Positions 9,897 to 17,482 of a stretch of 64,000 nt of DNA are shown piece by piece. Both the position numbers and the translations under genes were made by a program. This DNA is from an uncultured Methanobrevibacter sp. (GTDB lineage: Archaea > Methanobacteriota > Methanobacteria > Methanobacteriales > Methanobacteriaceae), in contig NZ_OMWD01000007.1 of the NCBI RefSeq assembly GCF_900314695.1, positions 15,330 through 79,329 on the forward strand, given 5' to 3'. The first letter of the stretch is position 1, and every line of letters begins with the position of its first letter. The notes under the pieces were generated by a model. The model was not told the origin of the DNA. It made no database searches and worked only from the letters and a program-made list of their open reading frames with translations.

Positions 9897-10469
9897 TTAA
9901 AACTTGTTTTTCATTTCAGCCAGATGGTCTTTGTTTTTCATTTCATGTCTTTTTTCGGCTAATATTTCCATTCCTGCAAATACCAAACCGGTTAAAACAA
10001 ATGTCAAATGAAGCGCTATTCTCCAGAATTCAACATTTGGATCGACTGTTGTTGTTGCATTTAAAAAGTCCTGAAGCAATTCAATTAGGGATATTGCCAC
10101 TACGGAACCGATAATCTTAAGTTTAAGACCTGAAAAATCCAAACGTCCCATCCATGAAGGGCGGTCTCTGTGCTTTTCTGCAACATCTATCTTTGATATG
10201 AAATTTTCATAGCCTGAAAATGCTACAATGACCACTAAATTTGCGACCAGAGTCAAGTCCAGCAATTCTAAAACATGAACAATCCATTCGTCATCAGTCA
10301 ATGTGTTCATTATCTGGATAAAGTGGATTACGTCCCCTATGAATTTCCATAATATTAAAAACAGTACTAAAATTAATATTATATACATTGGGGATAAAAT
10401 CCATCTGCTTGCAAACAGCAGTTTTTCAGCTTTGTCTTCTAGCCAGTGTCTGTTGTCTTTCAGTGAAAT
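9897..10469 (-). CDS. YqhA/TIGR00645-family membrane protein, probable ATT start
   Basis: The protein has three or four membrane helices and the family signature SGYENFISKID, then RPSWMGRLDFSGLKLKIIGSV and SLIELLQDFLN, as in YqhA. From the first ATG (10388) only 163 residues would be made, but homology continues upstream: AEKLLFASRWILSP matches the YqhA N-terminus (FLENAMYASRWLLAP). Between the preceding in-frame stop at 10484 and that ATG there is no ATG, GTG or TTG. AGGAGGAGG (10483-10475) lies five bases before an ATT at 10469; a CTG at 10463 is a poorer alternative. The upstream beta-helix gene ends 13 bases before, its TAG touching the ribosome binding site, so the two form an operon. 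Function is unknown. Confidence 0.75.
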   Translation of the reverse strand: MSLKDNRHWLEDKAEKLLFASRWILSPMYIILILVLFLILWKFIGDVIHFIQIMNTLTDDEWIVHVLELLDLTLVANLVVIVAFSGYENFISKIDVAEKHRDRPSWMGRLDFSGLKLKIIGSVVAISLIELLQDFLNATTTVDPNVEFWRIALHLTFVLTGLVFAGMEILAEKRHEMKNKDHLAEMKNKF

Positions 10470-10481
10470 AGTTTCCTCCTC

Positions 10482-12164
10482 CTATAGGTATTTTATATTC
10501 AGGCTCTCATTACCTGATTTTACATAATCTTTAAGTTCCTTTTCAATTTCCAGAATATTGTTGTTGTATATCAAGTTGTTTGAAAGATTTTCAAATTTTA
10601 GATTTTCAACTTTAACAACTGCATTTTCATTATATATGATAAATGAATCTTCATGCTCTCTTTTGATTATGAATTGTGATGATTTGATATGTGATTTGCC
10701 GTTTTCAAGGAATATCAAATTGTTGTTAAAGCTGTCTCTTGTAAATCTGGATTTTTCAATTATCAATTCGCTGCTTTCATTATCATTTTGAAATATTATG
10801 TTGGAATACTTGTTTGAAATGTTATTAATGGATTTGCAATTTTTCATCCAAACAATTGAGGCATTGAATAGAACGCTTCCCTGTTTAAACGCTTTGTTTT
10901 CTTTAAACCTGCATTCATCAAGTGAAACATTTCCCTCATTATTGAGGACTCCTCCATTTTTAGCGACGTTTGATTTAAAACAACAATTGTTCAAATCTAA
11001 AATCTTTTTGTTGTCGATTGCACCGCCATTTCCAATGGCTGAATTGTATAAAAAATTGCAGTCAGTCAGTTTCAAATTTCCACAATTGCCTATTGCACCT
11101 CCATTATCGGAATTTGCAATGTTCTTGTTGAAATTGCACTTTTTCGCCTCAAGGGTGCCTTCGTTTTTGAGGGCTCCTCCGTAAGATGAAATGTTGCAAT
11201 CGAAATCGCAGTTGAATAAGCTCAGAGATTTTCCTTTGTTGATTATCGCTCCGCCTTCTTTGGATGTGCCATTCCTGAAGTTGATGTTTGATAAAGAAAC
11301 ATTGTCCGCAGTGATTTTGAAGATATTTGACATTCCCATGGCATCAATCCTGTGGCCGGCCCCATCAATCCTTAAATTGTCGATGTCAATAACAATCTCA
11401 TTTTTTCCTTTAAATTCAATATCGCAATCAAGTTTGATTTCACTTTTTCCGCTTTGAATCAAATCATTCAGGTATTTTGGTGATTTTGCATCATTTGAAT
11501 TGATGTGTATGAATCCACCGTGGGTTATCCCATTAATGAAATCCTTTTGAAAGCTTTTGATGTTAATGATTCCAACATTATAAACTTCAATGTCCTGTGC
11601 TTTGCGGCCCATTTTAAAGTTGCAGGTTTCCAAAGTCAAATCCGATGCATTGAATATTGACGGTCCCTTTGACGAATTGTTGTTTGAAAAATTGGAAAAC
11701 ATCACGGTCATGGTCTTTTTGTTGTATATTGCACCTCCAAAGCGAGCAGTATTGCTTCTAAAATCACAGCTATCAATAATTACAGAGCCGTTTTCATTGT
11801 AAATAGCTCCACCATTGTCTCGGGCGGAATGGTTGTTGATGAAATTGCATTCAATAATTCTCAATTTCCCATTCCTGTTGTAGATGGCGCCTCCGGCCTG
11901 ATCTGGATGTGCATTTTTAAAGGTAATGTTTTTTAGGGTAATGTTGTCTCCAGTGATATTGAAGATTTGTTCCCTGTTTGAGGTGATTGCATAGTTTTTC
12001 CCGTCAATTGTGATGTTGTCTGTGTTGATATTGACGGTTTTGGTTAAATCAATGTCCTTTTTTAAAGTGATTTCCTTTAAACCTTTATTGATTAAGGACT
12101 CAATGTCATTTTCATCAATTTCTGGGGAAGAAATAACCTTTGTAATTCTGTCTTTAAAACCCAT
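10482..12164 (-). CDS. Right-handed beta-helix protein without signal peptide
   Basis: A 560-residue repeat protein of the polymorphic/adhesin beta-helix kind (GGAIYN, GGAINN and CxF-type rungs). Typical Methanobrevibacter adhesins are exported, but this one begins MGFKDRITKVISSPEID with no signal or membrane segment, so it is probably cytoplasmic. It contains two modules, each opening with L-I-x-x-G-x-x-E-I, then N-I-x-I-D-G and N-I-T-x-x-N-I-x-F-x-N, starting near residues 22 and 230. A third module begins at the C-terminus (LKDYVKSGNESLNIKYL) and stops at once, which suggests truncation. AAGGTG precedes the ATG. It is divergent from the TIR genes, with the shared box between them. Confidence 0.75.
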   Translation of the reverse strand: MGFKDRITKVISSPEIDENDIESLINKGLKEITLKKDIDLTKTVNINTDNITIDGKNYAITSNREQIFNITGDNITLKNITFKNAHPDQAGGAIYNRNGKLRIIECNFINNHSARDNGGAIYNENGSVIIDSCDFRSNTARFGGAIYNKKTMTVMFSNFSNNNSSKGPSIFNASDLTLETCNFKMGRKAQDIEVYNVGIINIKSFQKDFINGITHGGFIHINSNDAKSPKYLNDLIQSGKSEIKLDCDIEFKGKNEIVIDIDNLRIDGAGHRIDAMGMSNIFKITADNVSLSNINFRNGTSKEGGAIINKGKSLSLFNCDFDCNISSYGGALKNEGTLEAKKCNFNKNIANSDNGGAIGNCGNLKLTDCNFLYNSAIGNGGAIDNKKILDLNNCCFKSNVAKNGGVLNNEGNVSLDECRFKENKAFKQGSVLFNASIVWMKNCKSINNISNKYSNIIFQNDNESSELIIEKSRFTRDSFNNNLIFLENGKSHIKSSQFIIKREHEDSFIIYNENAVVKVENLKFENLSNNLIYNNNILEIEKELKDYVKSGNESLNIKYL

Positions 12165-12220
12165 GGCTACACCTTGTTTAATAATATATTATTTATTAAA
12201 TATAAATGGTTTTTTAACGG

Positions 12221-12247
12221 TTCTTAATGAAAGCTTTTGCTTTATAT
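12221..12247. promoter_or_regulatory. Shared regulatory box, copy 1 (TIR operon)
   Basis: A 27-base segment whose core AAAGCTTTTGCTTTATAT (12230-12247) is an imperfect palindrome. It matches copy 2 before the HD-RyR operon at 24 of 27 positions, including the preceding TTCTTAAT. It lies just upstream of an AT-rich TATA-like stretch and 66 bases before the TIR start, in the space shared with the divergent beta-helix gene. A common regulator or an upstream promoter element is inferred. Confidence 0.65.
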
Positions 12248-12312
12248 GACTTATATTAAATATTCAATAAAAATAGTTCTATATTATAAAACATGTTTTA
12301 ATTGGTGAAGTC

Positions 12313-13218
12313 ATGGCGCATGATGTTTTTATTAGTTATTCAACAAAAAATACAGAATATGCAGATGCGGTCTGTAAAAAACTAGAAGATAATGGTATTG
12401 AATGTTGGATTGCACCGAGGAATATTAAAACTGGTACCAATTATGCCAAAGAGATTATGGACGGTTTGAAATTATCCAAACTGGTTGTTTTGATTTTTTC
12501 TAAAGACGCGCAGGAATCTGAATATGTCAACAATGAAATCGATACTGCTTTTTCGAAAAACGGTCAACCTATTGTTGCATTGAAAGTTGATGATTCATTT
12601 CCTGAAAAACAAATGGAATTCTTTTTGAAAAATTCCCAATGGTTGGATGCATCTCCTACTGCACTTAAAAAAGAAAACAAAACACTTGACAGTTGTTATG
12701 ACCAATTAGTTGGTGATGTTCAACGCATATTGGATGGAAAAACTCCAGTTTCAGATTCTGGCGGTGTTGGAAACATTGTTATACCTGGCAAGGAAAAAGG
12801 ATTTTTTGATAAATATAAATGGCCTATTGTAATTGCGGTTATTCTTTTGATTGCTGTTGGAGGGTTTTTGGCTTATAGTAATATGAACGGTCAATCAGGC
12901 AACGGGTCAAATGAAACTGGAATGTCTATAGGGTATATTGGTTTGGAAAAATATGGTGATGCCTACACTTATTTTGTATTTGGAGATATTGCTGAAGGAT
13001 TCAGCAACTCATCTAGTGATGTGATTCATATTGATTATTATGACAATTCTGGAAAAGTTGTCAAAAGCAGCAATACTAAAATTGGTGATGTTGACGGTAA
13101 TATTTTAGGTTCTGTTGACGTAAACAAAAAGGATATAGTTAAAGTTTCAGCACAATTGCAGAATAAGGACAAAAAGGTATTGTATAGTGTAGAAAGTGAT
13201 AATATTATAGAACAGTAG
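12313..13218 (+). CDS. Membrane TIR-domain protein 1
   Basis: A 301-residue protein with an N-terminal TIR domain (about 1-140), a membrane helix (170-189) and an outer beta-rich domain (200-301) that resembles FxLYD-type modules. The TIR motifs are present: DVFISYSTKN at strand A, CWIAPRNIKTGTNY at the BB loop, VVLIFSKDAQESEYVNNE with Glu75 at the position of the NADase glutamate. NAD cleavage in the cytoplasm is therefore possible but unproven. TIR inside and sensor outside is the reverse chain order of Toll-like receptors. TTGGTGAAGTC precedes the ATG. The gene abuts TIR protein 2 and a Ser-rich exported protein, and the shared box lies upstream. Confidence 0.85.
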   Translation: MAHDVFISYSTKNTEYADAVCKKLEDNGIECWIAPRNIKTGTNYAKEIMDGLKLSKLVVLIFSKDAQESEYVNNEIDTAFSKNGQPIVALKVDDSFPEKQMEFFLKNSQWLDASPTALKKENKTLDSCYDQLVGDVQRILDGKTPVSDSGGVGNIVIPGKEKGFFDKYKWPIVIAVILLIAVGGFLAYSNMNGQSGNGSNETGMSIGYIGLEKYGDAYTYFVFGDIAEGFSNSSSDVIHIDYYDNSGKVVKSSNTKIGDVDGNILGSVDVNKKDIVKVSAQLQNKDKKVLYSVESDNIIEQ

Positions 13219-13229
13219 TGGGGTTTATT

Positions 13230-14105
13230 ATGGCTGATGAGGTATATATCTGTTATGATGAACGGGACTTGGAAATGGCAAAAAAGGTTTGTGACACTTT
13301 AGAGGACAATGGATTGGATTGCTGGTTGAAAAACCGTGACACCGGCGCAAAACACATGGTTGATGAAATCATGAATGCAATCAAAAAATCCAAAGTTATG
13401 GTTTTGTTATATTCACAAAACTCCAAGGATTCCAATTTTGTTAACAATGAGGTGGATATTGCATTCGCAGAAAAAAGATCAATTTTGGTCTTTCAAATTG
13501 ATGATTCAAAATTGGACGGCAGTTTAGAATTCTTCTTGAGGAATAAACCTAGGATTCAAGCTTATCCAAATCCTGAAGATAGATTTGACCGTTTGGTTCA
13601 AAACACTTCAAAACTTGTAAAAGAACAGTCAGCAATCGACAGGAACATTGGTAATGTTATTAAAAATCATAAAGTTCCAGTAATTATTGGAATTGTAGTT
13701 ATTTTGCTTGTTGTAGGTGTTTTAGGATATATGATGTATAATGGAGGAAGTGGCACAACGAATGCCACTCAAATAAAAGCAGGTGATATTAAGCTCAATA
13801 TCACAGATTTCCATGTGGATGATGTCAGAAAGGAAAAAACTAACTGGAACTACTCTTATTATGTGGGTGGAAAAATTTCTCCAGCACCTGGTGATCAGGA
13901 TGGGTGCGTGATTGTCGTTGATTTCTATGATGAATCAGGTAAACTGGTTGAAACAACAGAAACTCCATTTAAAGATGCTCAAAAGGTTAGTTCTGGATTT
14001 TTACTAGGATCTGCAACATCTGATAAGAACAATATTAAACTTGCAGATGCCCAATTGGTTAATAAGGAGAATATTATTATTGCTCAGGATGAAGCGCAAT
14101 TATGA
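13230..14105 (+). CDS. Membrane TIR-domain protein 2
   Basis: A 291-residue paralogue of TIR protein 1 with the same order: TIR (1-130), a membrane helix around 150-171 (VPVIIGIVVILLVVGVLGY) and an outer domain of about 110 residues. DEVYICYDERD replaces the usual FISY at strand A. The BB loop KNRDTGAKHM differs, while VMVLLYSQNSKDSNFVNNE keeps Glu74 at the catalytic position. A GTG at 13218 overlaps the previous stop, but ATG 13230 (MADEVY) is preferred by homology. The divergence in the BB loop and strand A suggests specialisation within a heteromer. Co-transcribed with its neighbours. Confidence 0.85.
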   Translation: MADEVYICYDERDLEMAKKVCDTLEDNGLDCWLKNRDTGAKHMVDEIMNAIKKSKVMVLLYSQNSKDSNFVNNEVDIAFAEKRSILVFQIDDSKLDGSLEFFLRNKPRIQAYPNPEDRFDRLVQNTSKLVKEQSAIDRNIGNVIKNHKVPVIIGIVVILLVVGVLGYMMYNGGSGTTNATQIKAGDIKLNITDFHVDDVRKEKTNWNYSYYVGGKISPAPGDQDGCVIVVDFYDESGKLVETTETPFKDAQKVSSGFLLGSATSDKNNIKLADAQLVNKENIIIAQDEAQL

Positions 14106-14129
14106 TTTTTGTTAAGGGTGATGATTATT

Positions 14130-14909
14130 ATGGATAAAAAATATATTCTAATAATTCTTTTGATTGCAGTGATTGCCGTGGTTGGAGGTTATTTCCTATT
14201 GAATGGAAACAATATTCAAACTGTATCCGGCGAACAAACTACAATTGTTTTAAGTAAATCAGCATATATGGAAGTTCCTAAAGATTCAAATGCTACATCC
14301 AATGCTGATAAAAAGGGAATTTTCTATTATAAGGATAAAGATGATAATATAAACATTACTAGTTGTTCCAATTTGTCCGCTTCATCAAGTGTTAAGGAAA
14401 TGAAGAAACTTAAGAATTCAGTTTCAACCGGAGCCAAGAAAATGGTTGAAAACGATGTGGTTGTGTATGAAAAGGATGGTATATACTCAGTATTCGCTAA
14501 AAATACTCAGTATAATGATACCTTATTGATACAATCATCTGATAAAAACGTTTTATTGGCATGTTGGAATAGTGTTAAATACCACGATCCAACCGATAAA
14601 ATTAAGTTTAACGGTACTGCAGGCGATAATGGATCTGGTTCTGTAGTTAATGCTATCGAGCAAACTCAAAGTGCTGTTCAGGCTAGTGAATCTTCTTCTA
14701 GTTCTTACAGTGAGTCATCATCTTCCAGTTCCTCATCCGATTCATCTTATGATTATTCAGGTTCTGGTAGTGGAGGTTACAGTGACTTTGGTTTTGACAC
14801 TGGTTCATCCAGTTCAGGTTCCAGTTCTAGTGGATCCAGCGGCGGGGGTTACAGTGACTTTGGTTTCGGATACTTTGGTTACTATAGAGATTTAGGATTT
14901 ATCCTTTAA
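14130..14909 (+). CDS. Exported Ser/Gly-rich protein of the TIR operon
   Basis: A 259-residue protein: an N-terminal anchor (KYILIILLIAVIAVVGGYFLL, residues 4-24), a soluble domain to about 180 and a low-complexity tail of Ser, Gly and Tyr. The tail holds two copies of GGYSDFGF, the second followed by an aromatic end GYFGYYRDLGF. I do not recognise the middle domain. GGGTGAT before ATG 14130 is the likely ribosome binding site; ATG 14121 is possible. It lies 24 bases after TIR protein 2 and is probably in the same operon. The tail resembles flexible surface linkers with a terminal hydrophobic patch; function unknown. Confidence 0.7.
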   Translation: MDKKYILIILLIAVIAVVGGYFLLNGNNIQTVSGEQTTIVLSKSAYMEVPKDSNATSNADKKGIFYYKDKDDNINITSCSNLSASSSVKEMKKLKNSVSTGAKKMVENDVVVYEKDGIYSVFAKNTQYNDTLLIQSSDKNVLLACWNSVKYHDPTDKIKFNGTAGDNGSGSVVNAIEQTQSAVQASESSSSSYSESSSSSSSSDSSYDYSGSGSGGYSDFGFDTGSSSSGSSSSGSSGGGYSDFGFGYFGYYRDLGFIL

Positions 14910-15085
14910 TCTCTTTTTTTCTATTTTCATGTACATGGGTATTTTAACAATTTTTCTTTTTATGGTTCATCATGTTTTTTCAGTAAGTAATGGTCAATTA
15001 AACTGATGGTTTTGTGCTTTTTTTCATTTTAATTAATGACTTCTTTACAAATATTTGACTTTTCAAGTGGCACTGAATATCGTTT

Positions 15086-15112
15086 TTCTTAATTAAAGCA
15101 TTTGCTTTACAT
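15086..15112. promoter_or_regulatory. Shared regulatory box, copy 2 (HD-RyR operon)
   Basis: Core AAAGCATTTGCTTTACAT (15095-15112) contains the perfect arms AAAGCA and TGCTTT. Together with the preceding TTCTTAATT it matches copy 1 before the TIR operon at 24 of 27 positions. It ends eight bases before the BRE/TATA element at 15121, a typical place for an archaeal regulator. I found no third copy in the intergenic regions I inspected. Confidence 0.7.
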
Positions 15113-15120
15113 TAGAATTT

Positions 15121-15137
15121 AAAATATTTATATATAC
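15121..15137 (+). promoter_or_regulatory. TATA-box promoter of the HD-RyR operon
   Basis: AAAATATTTATATATAC is a strong BRE/TATA match directly downstream of the shared box. The start codon lies about 75 bases further. Confidence 0.65.
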
Positions 15138-15212
15138 TAATTGATTCCATATTTAAACATATAAAAATTAAATCAATGGGTAACTAGAAAATTGATATGA
15201 TTAGGTGTTAGC

Positions 15213-17468
15213 ATGGGTGAAAGTAATTTAAGACAATATATTGATGATTTTTTTGATGAATTAATCCTCTATGATGATTATTACAATGGCCATTACTATA
15301 AAATGCTGTTAAAAACAGGAATTGATGTTTTTCTAGATAATGAGAATTCATATACTGCCTATGAAATTTATAGGACATTTTTCATGATTTATCAGATCTC
15401 ACATGAAAACAAATCTGAAAAACATTCTCCTAACGAAATAAAAATCGTTAAAGAGAAAAATATCCTTTTGGATTTGGTTAAGACAATGAAAGATTATGAA
15501 GAAAATACTGGAGATTTGATTGAAAAGCAAAGGGACCATTTTATTCACTCTGTAAATGTTTTTCTATTAGGATTGGCAATTTATTCTCAAAATAAAAGTT
15601 ATAGGGATAAATTCAAACAGTATGTTCTTAATAGTCCTTATAAAAAATATTATAGGATTGACGGCGAATTTTCTCATGAGGAATTTTTATACCGTTGGGG
15701 TGTAGCAGCCCTTTTCCATGACATAGGTTATCCTGTTGAAATTATTGGAAAACAATTAAAAAAATTTATCAATGATGGAATTAAATCTATTTCAAGTAGC
15801 TACAATGCCGATACTGCAATTGATTTTAAAGATTTCAATGAATTTAACACAATCGTTAAAAAGGATCCTAATTTTGCAGACAAATACACTTCCGTTTATC
15901 CTGAAGCAAAATTTTTAAACTTATTTAAACCTACTGACATCATGGCCCATAAGATTTCTACTGATTTTAAGGGAATTGATGTTAATCAGGTAATCAAACA
16001 CCTTGACTCCTTTGTTGACATCATGGGGGACAGCGGTTTTATCGACCACGGGTTCTTTTCATCAATTTTGGTTTTAAATTCCTACGGGTATCTGATTCAA
16101 AAATATGCTAAAAACAATGATTTCTTCTTTTATCCGATAGTTGACAGTGCTACAGCTATTCTGTTGCACAACTATTATAGAAATGTTTTGCAAAAAAAGC
16201 CTTTTGATTTAAAAACTTTGCATCCGTCTCAATCTCCATTGGCGTTCCTGCTGATTTTATGTGATGAGCTTCAGGAATGGAACAGACAGCCTTTTGGTGT
16301 TAAAGACAAGCAAAGAAGCCATGTAAATGAATTGGTTATAAATATTGATGACAGGGGAATGGATGTGGAATATATTGTTAGGGAAGGTGCAATGGGACTC
16401 GGCTTTTCTGAAGATAAAGAGGAATTCCTTAAAACAGTCTTATCATTAAGAAGCATTTTCAAATTTGGTTTGAGAATAATCACCGATGTTTCACAGGATA
16501 ACATTATTAGGGAAAATGTTCACTCAGAAGCTCAAGCGCCGGATATCCTGCTTAGAAATGTTGAAACCATTGCTATTCAAATTCACAATCAGTATGTGGA
16601 AACCACCAAACAGCAATATGAAGAAAAGCTTGCACTGGGTGAAGAAATTGATGATGAATTCATGGAAAAATACAATAACCTGACTACATTTGATGAGTTA
16701 ACTCCACAGCTTAAAATAGCAAACATTAGACAGGCAAGGTCAATCCCAAATAAATTGGATATCATCGGCTGTGAAATTGCATCTAATGATGATGAAAGAG
16801 ATGCAATTTTAAGATTCTCTAAAGATGAAATTTTGGATTTGGCTATTCTGGAGCATCAGGAATGGTGTGATGAAAAAATAGGTACTGGTTGGACTTTGGG
16901 TGAAAAAGATGTTGAGAATCTCGTTACTCCTTATCTTGTTCCATGGGATGAGTTGACAGAGGATATTCAACAGTATGATATTGACCCTATTAAGAACATT
17001 ATTCCGCTTATGGATTCTTTAGGGTTGAAGGTTGTAAGAACTAAAGAGAGGCTTTTAACATTTGAAATGCATAATTTTTACTCAGAATATAACAAGAGTG
17101 CCGGTCATTTCGATGATTTGCCAAGCTATATTAAATATTCCAACTATAAACAGACTGATTTCCTTTTAAGAATCTTGTCTGAGTTGGGTTATGATGTAAT
17201 TGATATTGAAGATGCTGGTGAGACAGTAATGTCATTTGATGAGGATTCAATTGAATATTTAGCTAAAAGGGAACATAATGAGTGGTATAAACTTAAAGTT
17301 AACTTGGGATGGACATATGATGCAGTCAAAGATGATGTGGCAAAAACCAACCCTAATTTAGTGGAATGGGATCAGCTTGACCATGAAACCAAGGAGCTGA
17401 ACAGACGCACATTCAGAAACCTCCCTCAATTATGTGGAAATGTTGGCTTGAAAATTGTTAAAAATTAG
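15213..17468 (+). CDS. HD phosphohydrolase with two RyR domains, copy 1
   Basis: A 751-residue cytoplasmic protein. Residues 100-360 form an HD-superfamily domain with metal ligands in order: RDHFIHS (H109), FHDIGYP (H169/D170), DHG (H279), LLHN (H319) and CDELQEWNR (D351). Two RyR domains follow, at about 540-610 (LEHQEWCDEKIGTGW, PYLVPWDEL) and 678-748 (REHNEWYKLKVNLGW, PNLVEWDQL). RyR modules, known from ryanodine receptors, are small helical repeats whose prokaryotic ligands are unknown. The combination suggests a ligand-gated phosphohydrolase acting on a nucleotide, which is inference. It is followed immediately by a paralogue and shares an upstream box with the TIR operon. Confidence 0.8.
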   Translation: MGESNLRQYIDDFFDELILYDDYYNGHYYKMLLKTGIDVFLDNENSYTAYEIYRTFFMIYQISHENKSEKHSPNEIKIVKEKNILLDLVKTMKDYEENTGDLIEKQRDHFIHSVNVFLLGLAIYSQNKSYRDKFKQYVLNSPYKKYYRIDGEFSHEEFLYRWGVAALFHDIGYPVEIIGKQLKKFINDGIKSISSSYNADTAIDFKDFNEFNTIVKKDPNFADKYTSVYPEAKFLNLFKPTDIMAHKISTDFKGIDVNQVIKHLDSFVDIMGDSGFIDHGFFSSILVLNSYGYLIQKYAKNNDFFFYPIVDSATAILLHNYYRNVLQKKPFDLKTLHPSQSPLAFLLILCDELQEWNRQPFGVKDKQRSHVNELVINIDDRGMDVEYIVREGAMGLGFSEDKEEFLKTVLSLRSIFKFGLRIITDVSQDNIIRENVHSEAQAPDILLRNVETIAIQIHNQYVETTKQQYEEKLALGEEIDDEFMEKYNNLTTFDELTPQLKIANIRQARSIPNKLDIIGCEIASNDDERDAILRFSKDEILDLAILEHQEWCDEKIGTGWTLGEKDVENLVTPYLVPWDELTEDIQQYDIDPIKNIIPLMDSLGLKVVRTKERLLTFEMHNFYSEYNKSAGHFDDLPSYIKYSNYKQTDFLLRILSELGYDVIDIEDAGETVMSFDEDSIEYLAKREHNEWYKLKVNLGWTYDAVKDDVAKTNPNLVEWDQLDHETKELNRRTFRNLPQLCGNVGLKIVKN

Positions 17469-17482
17469 TGTCGGTGGAAATT

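Larger units (their letters stand above)
14910..15212. other. Intergenic region upstream of the HD-RyR operon
   Basis: The first part is T-rich (TCTCTTTTTTTC right after the stop), consistent with termination of the TIR operon. The second part holds shared box copy 2 and the HD-RyR promoter. AGGTGTTAGC precedes the ATG at 15213. No gene is visible. Confidence 0.55.

Noticed and set aside
9781..9900. 39-codon frame before the YqhA-family terminator
   Set aside because: No ribosome binding site, and its end lies within the terminator hairpin.
10388..12164. Stop-codon readthrough (TAG) joining the beta-helix protein and the YqhA-family protein, which lie in one frame
   Set aside because: A strong AGGAGGAGG lies right at the stop and the YqhA homology begins after it. 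Pyrrolysine use is not expected in Methanobacteriales, so separate initiation is simpler.
14690..14860. Ser-rich repeats as an assembly artefact or CRISPR-like array
   Set aside because: The codons vary (TCA, TCT, AGT, TCC) and the frame is intact, so it is a low-complexity protein tail; no regular spacer pattern exists. No CRISPR array was found anywhere in the window.
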